A stretch of 64,000 nt of DNA. It comes from Ophiostoma sp. CBS 140.51 (taxonomy: Eukaryota > Ascomycota > Sordariomycetes > Ophiostomatales > Ophiostomataceae). The stretch is taken from assembly GCA_029298735.1 (NCBI GenBank), contig JANSLP010000040.1, positions 1 through 64,000 on the forward strand, written 5' to 3'. Each line of letters begins with the position of its first letter. Positions within the stretch are counted from its first letter, which is position 1. The notes beneath the pieces are model-generated. The model saw only the letters and a list, made by a program, of their open reading frames with translations. It was not told the DNA's origin and made no database searches. This document shows, piece after piece, positions 45,704 to 55,700 of the stretch. Position numbers and translations under genes: made by a program.

Positions 45704-47164
45704 CTATGTTCTGCCACCGTCGACGTTGTCCGTGTCGGTACCGATACGCCGCCGCTTGCCTGGGGCGGCGGCCGTGCTCTGGTGACCGCCATGGCTCCCA
45801 CGCTTGTGTGACGCTGGCCAGGCTGCTGAACCACCAGGTGCCAACACATCGTCACCAGGCGACACCTCGCCGGGCGATGCACTGGTGTGAGGCGTGTCCA
45901 TGGCCAGCGTAACCGGCGTGGCTGCCGTGGGCGGAGCCGTGTCCTTTGTTACAGCAGAGAGGTCGAGGGAGGCGTCAGCCATGGCGTGAGCAGCCGAATG
46001 CTGCTGTTGCATAGGTTGTGCAGTGGGAGCAGTGCTCTCGGTCCCTGCCGAAATAATATGAGGTATGTGCAGTCCTGGCTGGCCCTCTGTCGAGATCATG
46101 TTGTTGATTGTGAGTGTCTGTGGTTGCTGCACGGGTGGTCGGTGTGCCTTCTCTGTCTCTTGTGTCTGCGGCGTCTGTATGCTAGAAAATTGCGCCGGGG
46201 TGATCTCCACAATGGACGAGTCGGACAGTGCGGCGGCCAAGTGCGGATATTGGGCCGAGGACAAAATGTTCTTGCTGTCAAAGGCCGGTCCACCAAGACC
46301 TCCATACGGCGGAACAGGCACGCCACCTGTGGCCTCCCAGAACGACGGCGTCTTAGGTGCGACTGGGGGGATCGGCAGTGCCTGCACCCAGCGCTCGATG
46401 CTGCTGCGCTTGTCGCGCCACAAGAGCTTGCTCTGCTCGATACGGGCACGCTCGGCGCGAGCCTCTTCGCGTGCCTGGCGCTCTTCCCGCTGCCGCTGCC
46501 GCTGCTCTTCCGACAGTACTTCGGCCTGTTTATGCTGATGCTGGTAGCTAGTAGCGTTGTAACCACATCCGAACCCTCGGCCCTCGGCGGCTCTAGCCTC
46601 GGCTTCGGCACATGCGGCGTCTTCGGCGGCAATCTGCGAAGGCGGTGCTAGCCTCCGGCGTTTCCTGCGTTCCTGGCTCAGTGGCCGGCACTTGGCCTCG
46701 AGGTACCGCAGCTTGGCCTGCCAGTAGGCCGGATCGCTCAAGTCGGGGCCTTGCCGTGATGTTTCGTCATCGTCCTCCACCTCTTCCTCGTCGAAGTCGT
46801 CGTCTCCTCCCTCACCTTTTAACCGCGTGTTATGCCTTTGAACATTAGCTCGCAGCCGCACATCACCGGGCCCGGCAATGTACAGCTCGTCAGCAGCCAG
46901 GACAGCCACGCCCTCGTCGCCCAGCCCCACCAGCGTCAGCATGGCGTTGTAGACCCATGTGCGCAGACGGGCCACACGGGCAGCGGGTGCTTCTCGCGCA
47001 ATCACGGCGTCGACAGCGGGGTCTTCGTTGTTTTCGGCGGCAATAACCACGTCGTCGTCGTCGCCCGAGGATATCGAGACGGGCGCCATGGGCTGGATCA
47101 GGGAAGGCTGGAGCCGGCGGAGGTTGTCCTCCGTCAGCATCCAGCGCTTCCGCGAGGATGCCAT
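45704..47164 (-). CDS. Unrecognised nuclear-type protein with charged coiled coil (486 aa)
   Basis: A single open frame begins at ATG 47164. I recognise no family. Visible features, in order: a basic start (ASSRKRWMLTEDNLRRLQP); a short possibly folded stretch (about 60-112, RVARLRTWVYNAMLTLVGL onward); an acidic patch (about 118-133); a WQAKLRYLEAKCRPL helix; a basic cluster RRKRRR (about 165-170); an Arg/Glu-rich coiled coil (about 215-265); and a long Pro/Thr/Gln-rich low-complexity tail ending in a second basic cluster GKRRR. Two basic clusters suggest a nuclear protein. GC content is above that of the flanks and the frame is long and free of stops, which supports a real gene. It is probably lineage-specific; transcription or chromatin roles would be guesses. 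Confidence 0.7.
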   Translation of the reverse strand: MASSRKRWMLTEDNLRRLQPSLIQPMAPVSISSGDDDDVVIAAENNEDPAVDAVIAREAPAARVARLRTWVYNAMLTLVGLGDEGVAVLAADELYIAGPGDVRLRANVQRHNTRLKGEGGDDDFDEEEVEDDDETSRQGPDLSDPAYWQAKLRYLEAKCRPLSQERRKRRRLAPPSQIAAEDAACAEAEARAAEGRGFGCGYNATSYQHQHKQAEVLSEEQRQRQREERQAREEARAERARIEQSKLLWRDKRSSIERWVQALPIPPVAPKTPSFWEATGGVPVPPYGGLGGPAFDSKNILSSAQYPHLAAALSDSSIVEITPAQFSSIQTPQTQETEKAHRPPVQQPQTLTINNMISTEGQPGLHIPHIISAGTESTAPTAQPMQQQHSAAHAMADASLDLSAVTKDTAPPTAATPVTLAMDTPHTSASPGEVSPGDDVLAPGGSAAWPASHKRGSHGGHQSTAAAPGKRRRIGTDTDNVDGGRT

Positions 47165-48412
47165 TTGGGAGAGGTTGTGTGTGGTATGTAAGGTGAAAAG
47201 ACTGTCAAAGGTAGAGGCAGGAAGATTTGTCGTGGAGGTTTGTCGTAGAAATGCGATGTCAGTCGTTCGGACGCTGATCCCGTGGTCGATCAGAAGCGCG
47301 TGATCAGGTGAGCGTAGGTAGGGCTAGATCGTAGAAAGAGGTGCACTCATCGTCGAGTGTAATCTTTGTTATTGCATCGAGTGTCGTACTTCTCCAGACG
47401 TCGTGTATGGCTGGCAGAGGCAGAAGAGAAGATGGGGAGGGTTAAGAAGCAAGAATATGGAGGAGGGGAATAAATCTGTCTGAGAGGAATGCAAGAAAAC
47501 AGAGAGGGGCGCGTGAAAGAAAGAAAAGCGTTGCATAGGTGGGAGGCAAAAAGTAAATGTCGAGTATTATCACGGATGTATGTTCGAGTTCATGTTTTCA
47601 CACGTCAAAACGGAAGAGACAAAAGACGTGAAAAAAGTGAAAGGAGGCCAGCCTCTCCCTTGTATTGTGCTGTTGTTGCTGCCAGGAGGATTTTCCGTTG
47701 AGGTTTTTGTCGGTATTTGCCCACCTGTTGCACGGTCTTCGCTCTTTCCGTCTGCATGCATGCTCTTCGCGCCCTGACGGTGTTGTGACTGAGGTCGGTG
47801 TGCCTAGAACGGCTCGAACGGTTCTGGAGCCAGGAGGCTGACAGTGGCGGTTGGCGCTAGCCTGAGCCAGAGCTGAGAAAAAGGCCAATGGGGCAGACGA
47901 GATCAGCAAAACAGAGACGTGACGCCATTGGCCAAAGCTTTCCCGATACGATAAGAAAGCGGGGACCCATATCGCTCCGTATCAGTGAATACGGTGAAAT
48001 TGCACGTGATCGATCACGCGCGATCGTCATGACTGTTGGTCCACTGATGTGGTGTTTTTATTCGTTTTCTGGCACAGTTTCTGTTGTATTTTTAGATTTT
48101 GGGGCTTGAGTACATTTAATTTATTATTAATTTCTAGTATGCCATGATGTCAGTTGTAGTGTCTTTTCTTTTTTTCTAAAAAAAAGAAACAAGGAGTTTC
48201 GTGAAATAATATCATCATTTCTCTAAACAAGAAACATTTACAATTAAAGAGCAAACATAAATAAATAAATTATAGAATAGTTTTTATAGTTGAATAAAAG
48301 AAAAAAAAAAGAACGTACACAAACTTACCAGTAATATACAATCGTAATTTGTACAATCTCCACCAAGAGCCGGCTCAGTGAAGAAAATGGTGTGAAAATG
48401 GGACCTGATACT
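47165..48412. other. Intergenic region, 1.25 kb
   Basis: No gene is seen. The right part (48060-48340) is very AT-rich with poly-A and poly-T runs. It presumably includes the 3' region of the gene at 48413-50065 and the promoter of the gene ending at 47164. Short frames at 47489-47777 lack motifs. Confidence 0.6.
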
Positions 48413-50065
48413 TTACGCCAGGAAACCAAAGAAGAGACGAGGGTCGTTGGGGTCAACCCTTGGGACTTGTCGAGCAGCCCGGGCTCTACGAATGCCGCCC
48501 GGTAGAGGGACGGCGATTTTTTGACGCCGAGGTGCCGGGCCAGCCTGGGTAGCTTGAGCAGCTTGGGCAGCGCGAGCCTGACGAGGTGGTTGGACACGAC
48601 GCTGGCGCGGTCTCGCAATCTGTCTGACCTCCACAGGTTCGGCAGGCTGAACATTCTGCTCCTGCTGCTCCTGCTGCTCCTGATGCTTCTGCTGGTCAAC
48701 ATTCACCTGTAGGTAAGGCTCACCAAAGACAACGATACGGAGGATGGCCGAATAATCAATACTGGTGACCTGCTGCATCAGTTGCCGCAGCGGGTTGTTT
48801 GTCCAAAACATGTCAAGGTAGCCAGGAGTTGGAGCAACAGGGACGACTGCCACCGGAGGTTGGACATTCTGTTGGACATTGGGGACGACGGGATCATCAG
48901 CGTTGACGGTGGCGCCATCAACTTGGATTTGAACATCCACACCACCAGCCGCAGCAGGCTGTGCATTGTTTTGCCCATAGACATCGACCACATCATTCAT
49001 CACACAGTCAGAGTCCGACGAAGTGTCCGTGTTGGTGGTCGAGGAGGAGTTGTCGTCAAAGCCAAAGTCAGAAAAATTGTCCTCAACATAGTTGAGAACC
49101 TCGCCGCGGTTCTTGCGCATCTCACAAACCAGACAGAGGTCAACCATCTCGTAGTTGCCCTTCCAGGAGATGCCATGACGGGTGGAGGCAGTCGTCTGAC
49201 GGCAGACGGCACACTTCCAGCGGTGAATGTTGCCGCCGTTGGTGACGACCATGCGGCCAGAGCGGAGGTTCATGTGAGGAGGCTGCCCATTTTGGATGCG
49301 CGAAGGCATCAATCGTGGTGGCGGCTGGATCTGGGATGTTTGCATCCATGTTTGTGTCCGAGACACCTGCGGCGTTGACTGCTGTTGCTGTTGCTGTTGC
49401 TGGCGCTGTGTCTTAGGCTTGGGAATGTAGAGGCGAGCAAAGGGGTTCGTCTTTATGCGAGCAGCACGCTTTATCCGCTCTTCCTCTGCCTTTCCCCACT
49501 GCGCATCCTCCTCTTCGCGCTTGCGCTTTTTGGCCATGTCCTGCCAGTACTTGTGCTTGGCCCGCCGGCGCTCTTGCTCCTCAAAGAGGCGTGCCATGGA
49601 GTCTTGCGCCTGGCCGCCTTCGGTCTGGATCTTTTTACGGAGGGCGTCGGGGTTAAGAGTGGGGATCCGGTCCCACTTGATGCCCGTGGGGCCGATAGGA
49701 ATCGGCTCAGGTGCCCTTAGCTTCTGCGGAGTAATGTGGGCGGTCATTTGGTTGAGGTTGTTGGTGGGCGGGTTAAGCACGAAACGGTCGGCGACAATAT
49801 TCCGCTCCTCGTCGATCACGTCGAGGTCAGTCTGTGTCTCCTCCTTACGGTACGTGCGGGCAGTGCCACGCTTGCACTTGGAGGCAAAGCGGAAAGACCA
49901 GCGCGCAACCTGTTCGCGCGTCTTGTTGGGCTTCATAGAGGACATCAGTCTCCAGCAGAAAGCGGCGCCTGGAAATCTGGACTGGGCACCGTCATCTTGG
50001 ACATTGCCAACATTGTCAACGTGGTCAGGCGACGTACCTTGCTGGTTGAGATTTCGTGAGGCCAT
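48413..50065 (-). CDS. Unrecognised protein with C-x2-C-x22-C-x2-C putative zinc finger (550 aa)
   Basis: A single open frame begins at ATG 50065. I recognise no known family. In order: an N-terminal region with a basic stretch; an Arg/Lys/Glu-rich helix rich in charged residues (about 165-210, including KKRKREEE, a possible nuclear signal); an eight-residue poly-Gln (about 225-232); a four-cysteine motif C285-AV-C288 and C311-LV-C314 in contexts HRWKCAVCRQTTAS and YEMVDLCLVCEMRKN; an acidic Ser/Asp-rich stretch; a Val/Gln-rich part; and an Arg/Pro/Gln-rich C-terminus ending DPRLFFGFLA. The cysteine layout with Thr, Trp, Gly and LC-x2-C recalls GATA-type fingers, but the spacing (22, not 17-18) differs. 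A nuclear DNA- or RNA-binding role is plausible, not shown. Confidence 0.72.
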   Translation of the reverse strand: MASRNLNQQGTSPDHVDNVGNVQDDGAQSRFPGAAFCWRLMSSMKPNKTREQVARWSFRFASKCKRGTARTYRKEETQTDLDVIDEERNIVADRFVLNPPTNNLNQMTAHITPQKLRAPEPIPIGPTGIKWDRIPTLNPDALRKKIQTEGGQAQDSMARLFEEQERRRAKHKYWQDMAKKRKREEEDAQWGKAEEERIKRAARIKTNPFARLYIPKPKTQRQQQQQQQQSTPQVSRTQTWMQTSQIQPPPRLMPSRIQNGQPPHMNLRSGRMVVTNGGNIHRWKCAVCRQTTASTRHGISWKGNYEMVDLCLVCEMRKNRGEVLNYVEDNFSDFGFDDNSSSTTNTDTSSDSDCVMNDVVDVYGQNNAQPAAAGGVDVQIQVDGATVNADDPVVPNVQQNVQPPVAVVPVAPTPGYLDMFWTNNPLRQLMQQVTSIDYSAILRIVVFGEPYLQVNVDQQKHQEQQEQQEQNVQPAEPVEVRQIARPRQRRVQPPRQARAAQAAQATQAGPAPRRQKIAVPLPGGIRRARAARQVPRVDPNDPRLFFGFLA

Positions 50066-51144
50066 CGTAGTGGTTATTGTGTGTGTTGTTGTGTAAAGTA
50101 GGAAAGGATTCTGTTTCTGCTAAATATGTGAGTATCCCTACCTGTGATTGAGTCGGCGGGCGTGGTTGCTGATATTGTTATCGCTATCGCTGTTGCTGGT
50201 TTCTATTGTTCTTCTTCGTTTCGTTTGTCATTGTATCGTTCCCGTTGTTTTAAACGTCTTTTGGAAATGGGGACCTGTTCTGAATTATGTTAATGGACAA
50301 CTTCTTTGTTTCAATGTTGTCACCCATCTCAAGGGCTAAAATTAGAATGAAAGAAATCTATGAAAGAATGCGTGGACAATGAAAAGATCAATGATTAAAG
50401 GGTCATTGTATCATTTGTTTTGTGAACAAAGGCCAGTACAAACAATCATTGTCTGTTGATAGAAACAAATTTCTGTCCGTTATTGTTCATTGAAATATGA
50501 TTTTCTAAAGATCAATTAAATGTGATTTCCTGAAGATGTTTTGCCAGCGGAATTTCTTTCATTACTTTTGTATCGTTTTTATGGACAGCTATTGAAATAA
50601 TGAGATTATGTAATATTTGAGTCAGGAAACACACAGTTTTCGAAATTGTGTTCGAAATTGAGGAAGCAGTGTTGTTGAGTCTAGTTTGCTTGTTGTTGCT
50701 TATTTCCTATTTTGGTATATTTTGTAAACACCGCTAAGCTTAAAGTACCACGATGTGTACTATTTCAATGACATAAAATCAAAATACGTCTTTGGGCAGA
50801 TATGGCGAAGATACGTAAACAGATTTCTATGATTTAACAAGCTCTAAAAGTACAGGAATATCCCCACCGTGTCTATGGTGATGGTTGTGGTTGGATGCGT
50901 TGAGTTGATACTCGCCAGATGGACACAGTGCATTTGTGGCCATGGCCACCAACAGCAATATATCAAGAGTTATTACTCACGTCGACCATGATGACATGAG
51001 GTAAAGCGGAATTTTTCAAGGTTCACACAAAACCGTTGAGGTGATTAAAACTCGCCTTCTCTCGAGAACTTTGCTCTCCATCCTAGGATAGATTTGTATT
51101 CATGAACATAAAAAATATCACAACATTGCATAACAACTTACAAT
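50066..51144. other. AT-rich divergent intergenic region, 1.1 kb
   Basis: It lies between the divergently oriented zinc-finger-like gene and the ceramidase-like gene. It is among the most AT-rich parts of the window (50340-50830). It contains a pair of near-identical 15-mers, TGATTTTCTAAAGAT (50498-50512) and TGATTTCCTGAAGAT (50522-50536), that differ only by a C/T and a G/A transition. No coding gene is seen. Confidence 0.6.
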
Positions 51145-52755
51145 ATGACACGACAAAACGAACCGCCGGTGGGCCACGGCCACCTGCACCAATACGCAAA
51201 GCACATATACTTGAAACTAAAGCTGGTGCTTTGCCCAAAGAAGAGAAAGGCCGTAAAAAATTGCCCAGAAACCTCCAAACGTTCCGAGTCACCGAGATTA
51301 CGAGCACCACCCTGCCTCCAATGGGCCGTACGAAATCTACAGGAGATAAATCAGCAGAAAGACAACAAAAAGAACAAGAAGAATGACAGCAAGTTCGAAG
51401 AGAAGGAGAAAGTCCTGAGCAAAGATCAGGAGAAGGACGGAAGCCAAGGTACGAGAAAGGGTCGCAACCCGCCATGCTTTACTATCGACTTATCGAAGCC
51501 GCCCAAGGACCGATATGCCCATGTATCTGCATTTTTCAAACGTATTCTGGGAGCCGGAACGCTCCTCCAGCTTTTGGACGAGTTGATGGACCAGGGCTGC
51601 CAGTCGGTATGGCTTTCAAAGCACTTCTCTCACATCCTCCGGCACACAGCGAGGTCCATTATCCAGCGTGTCTACGACGACGAAGAGCAGGCCGAGATTG
51701 AGGGAATCGCCGAAGCTATGGAAGTTCCCGTCCATCTGCTCGTGGCACTCAACGTCATGGTCGATATGATGATGGGCTGCTCGACTATGGGTCTGAAGAC
51801 GGTGTGTGGTGAGGAAGGGAAAATAAACATGCTGCACCTCCGTATCATGGACTGGCACATGCCGCGTCTGCGCCGGTTAATGGTCGAGCTCTCGTATGTG
51901 CGACAGCCCGGCGGACCTGTAATTGCGTCCTCTCTCAGCTACCTCGGCTATGTGGGTGTCTTCACGGGTGTGCGTCCGGGTCTGAGCATGAGCATCAACT
52001 TTCGTGCCCATCATGGACGATATTGCGTGAAACAGCGAATGGCCTATCACAAGCATCAGCTGCAGGTCATGATGGGAAAACGGCGGTCGTTGTCAAGCTA
52101 TATGCGGCAGATTCTGTTGGCATCGGATGCGGTGTTGGACCAGCAGTTGATGGAAGAGTACGAAGATGAAGAGGAAGATTTGAAAGAATATGGTGGTGAT
52201 GACAAGACAATCCTCGAGGAAACAGAGGACTCACCATTCAATATGCCCATCTTGGACTACATCCAAAGCCCTGATGGTCTTTGCGGAATTTCATCGACGG
52301 CCGCATATCTCACATTCTGTACACCTGAGACGGTCATCATTTCCGAAAAAGACCACCGACAGGCCGAAGTATTCTCAGACAACACGGCCCTGGCCGTCTG
52401 CAACCATGACCGTGCGGATGTCCATCCCGCGCCGGGCGGCAACGGCAGACTCGAACTGGTTGACAAGAGCCTGCAAGGACAGAAGCGCAACTACTTTCAT
52501 CTTTCAATGAACCGACAGGTGGCATTGGAGACAATGAGGAAGCGGGCGCTCGAGGCCAAGGAAAGAAGACGAATGCAGCGGAATCAGGATGGAAACATGG
52601 CAAGCCTCGCGACAGCAAACCCGTCACAGGCCATCAACTTTTCCGATGTCGTTACCATCAGCCAGCACCCGATCGTCTGCCATGAAGACACACACTATAT
52701 TGCCATCATGGACCCGGCCCGGGGTAGGATTGTTTGGCGGATGGGGTATTCGTGA
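51145..52755 (+). CDS. Acid-ceramidase / NAAA-like Ntn hydrolase (up to 536 aa)
   Basis: The domain starts near residue 113 with the family-like PPCFTIDLSKPPKDRYAHVS and runs to the C-terminus. It matches fungal acid-ceramidase-like proteins, which cleave amide bonds of N-acyl lipids after self-processing at a cysteine. The likely nucleophile and new N-terminus is C212 in MMGCSTMG. Supporting blocks are VHLLVALNVMVDMMMGC, LRIMDWHMPRLRRLMVELSYV and GYVGVFTGVRPGLSMSINFR. The first ~110 residues are Lys/Glu/Asn-rich low complexity without a signal peptide, so the true start may lie elsewhere or be joined through an unseen intron (a GTACGA donor occurs near 51450). An acidic insertion (about 335-365) is unusual for the family. 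No introns are visible inside the domain. Substrate is unknown. Confidence 0.77.
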   Translation: MTRQNEPPVGHGHLHQYAKHIYLKLKLVLCPKKRKAVKNCPETSKRSESPRLRAPPCLQWAVRNLQEINQQKDNKKNKKNDSKFEEKEKVLSKDQEKDGSQGTRKGRNPPCFTIDLSKPPKDRYAHVSAFFKRILGAGTLLQLLDELMDQGCQSVWLSKHFSHILRHTARSIIQRVYDDEEQAEIEGIAEAMEVPVHLLVALNVMVDMMMGCSTMGLKTVCGEEGKINMLHLRIMDWHMPRLRRLMVELSYVRQPGGPVIASSLSYLGYVGVFTGVRPGLSMSINFRAHHGRYCVKQRMAYHKHQLQVMMGKRRSLSSYMRQILLASDAVLDQQLMEEYEDEEEDLKEYGGDDKTILEETEDSPFNMPILDYIQSPDGLCGISSTAAYLTFCTPETVIISEKDHRQAEVFSDNTALAVCNHDRADVHPAPGGNGRLELVDKSLQGQKRNYFHLSMNRQVALETMRKRALEAKERRRMQRNQDGNMASLATANPSQAINFSDVVTISQHPIVCHEDTHYIAIMDPARGRIVWRMGYS

Positions 52756-55700
52756 GGGAGGATACAGTGGGAGGAAAAGGAGGACGATTTGTCGGTAGCT
52801 GGCAGCGGTGTCTGCCTTGATAATTTTTGATGATTCGCAGCGATGATACACATATTGTTTTTGAGGATTCCCGTTTGTATATTAGCGATCAAAAACAGAG
52901 ACAAAGACCTTTGCCCTTGAGTTTCAGATAGATAAAAAGACCAGATCTGATTCTTCATAACCAGCGAGACATATGTGGAGTGCGGCGTAGCCGGTATCCG
53001 TAGACATCGACAATGTTCACATCTGTAAATTAGTCTAAGAACTCAACAGTGACTCCACTTAAGGGAACGTTGTGGCCCCGTCATGATATGGACTCGCTGC
53101 ATTGGCCACGGTGGTCGTCATCCATGCCTGATAGCTGAGTAAGAGTGCAGACTTCTGCGTTATGGCCAGTTGCTGGTCTCAGCTTTAGCTTCGACTTGCT
53201 AGAGTGTCGTTTGGATGCTATATCCTTCAAAGATATGGATGCATCGTGTAAACGAACGTGTGGTGTACGAAATGTCATCCAGTGGATGAGCAAAACTCCG
53301 CGTTTGGTGAACTATCAATGATATGAGTATGTTATGTGTACAACGGATTTAAAGGAGCTTGAAACACTTGAGCGGTAAAAATCTTTCTGACTGCCTCCTT
53401 TTCACCACATCCTCCGGTAAACCTGTGGTTGGACTTTCTTGTCGGGGAGGCCGTCATTTATTAAAATGAACGGACAACGGGGAAGTAGATAATATTGTCG
53501 TGAAGGAGCCTAGGAGGTGCCGTGCCTGGAGCTTGCCGGGATATGGAGCCGTTGATTTGTCGAGGACGGACGTGCGTTACATGACTCTTGAGTGACCTGT
53601 TCTTGGTTCTTGTCGTCTGTGTGTTTTTGTTCCTGTTTCCAGGCGGTTGATACCTTTTTCTGCATGCAATATGGAGAACGCCCGTTTTTTAACGCAGGAT
53701 GAATACCTGTTTGGGACACATCAGTGCAAGCTATTGGCTCTTCGTGCACTCTTTTGACAACTCTGACTGGAGCCACGGTCGTCTCCGGGTCTCCATACAG
53801 CCAGAGGTGGTGTGCACACATCATATGAGATGAAGAGACGGGCTACTCCAGTTTCTTATCTTGAAGGATGGCGCCAGCTTCACAACAGACGCGACGAAGG
53901 TGCGTGCCCCAGCTGAGAACGTAAAATAGAGTCCATAAGAGGAAGCAAAGGATCCAAAGAGGCTAGCTTTATTTTACATTCGTCATTTCACTACTTTTCG
54001 AGAGGAAACCATGTGTGATTTTATGTGAAGACAGGCGGTAGAGAGAGTTAGTGGGAGGGTCACGAAATGAAATTCAAACTCTTGGCATTATTTACTTTGC
54101 ATTCTTGCAATGTGCTCCGTACTTTCTTTCCACTTTTGATTTTCTCGTCCAAATGACGACTTCATACGCAAGACGAGAAAAAGGTAAGAAAAAAGAGGGC
54201 ACGTGAAATGCTGGTATATGGAGAAAAGAGTAAGAGGATCCGTCACGGACGCGCCGCAAGAGGGAGTGAGTGGATGGTGAGGTACTGTGTACAACTACGT
54301 AGATGGTGAGAAACGGTATTCTCCTCAGTACGGTGGGATGGGTATTTCGTCCCGAGCTTTTCGTCTTGGGTTACTGTCTGTACCTGGCGAGGATCTCTTG
54401 GATCGGACTAGGGTAGTTTGGTGTGCACTGCAACTGGAGAACTGCGAAATCGGACATGATGAACAGGTCTCGTCATGCAGAGTACATTCAAGCCGGTCTA
54501 TGGGGTACGCACACATACGTTCTTGTTATCCTGTAAAATAGCGCACGGGGAAATGCTGTTTATCGAGTTGACCCTCGCCTGTTTAGGGAGGTATTTGGTG
54601 TGAGTGAGTATTCGGGCACACACAAAAAAGTATGGTAGTTGCCAGATGTGGCTTGCATCAAGGCGTTCTTCACAATTACAGGCACGTCGTGCTTTGTTGC
54701 AGACGAGGTTGTCTTTGTACCAAATGAAGCATTGAGAGGCAAAAAAGAATAACGCAAGGGAAAGGAATATGCATGGAAGAACTTGGTGTGGGTGAGCGTT
54801 TATCCTTGCACAAGATTACCTGCTACGCTATGCCATACTACAACATGATGCATAAACTCGCAGGAGGGGAACGGGGAGTACAAAAAAGGGGAAAGGGGAC
54901 GATGTATCTATCGTCACGGGTAGCACCGAGGCTGAAAAGTACTTTCGATGTGTGGGGATGGGATAGAATGAGTGTGAGAATGAAGACGAGAGTGAGGAAG
55001 GAAATGGGGTGAGATAGTGGATGGTGGGGAGGAGGGAGCACAAAATACAAGGACAACCCGGAGAGAACAGACCAAGGAGAACAGACCATGGAAAGAAAAT
55101 AACGGACCAAGGCACACGTGCACAGAGAGGAAGAAAGTTTGGTCCTCCGAATGGAGTCAACTTGAACGGCGATCCCGAGGAAAAGAGGGGGGAGGGGAGA
55201 CAGGGGAAAGTGAGCCAAGGGCAGGACAGACCCAATATCGACGAGAACGGACCAGGAGCTACGGCGTATGAAGAGAGGACGGGGGTCTGATGCGGCCGGC
55301 GCTTGACAAAAGATGGAGCAAGTGCAGATGCAGCAAGATGGGGTCACATCTTGGAGGATGGGGCATCCCAGATAAACTCAAACAGGAGGACGACGGGTGT
55401 TTGTCTGCGTTTTTGCCGGACAGGCCTTGGACAGGACACCAAGTGGCCAAGACTAACCTGCATCCGTCCGGTAGTGGGAGGTGGGAGGACGGGATGTTAT
55501 TACCCCTACCCTGCTGCACAGGAGAGGGGACGAACGGCAAGAAGAAGATGGATGAATATCCAAGAACACAACGGGATGTGGGTAGGTATGGACAGACGAA
55601 GAAGTGGGAGCTTTGGAGCCTCGGGCCCAGTCAAGTACCGTTTACAAGGGGTAGCTTTGAATGGCGACGGAGACGAGTGCGATGTTGATTTCTTGCAGAC

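Noticed and set aside
45887..46651. 254-codon frame opposite the 486-aa unknown gene
   Set aside because: Its Cys/Arg/Leu-rich composition is that of an antisense shadow; the minus-strand frame is longer and has ordered blocks.
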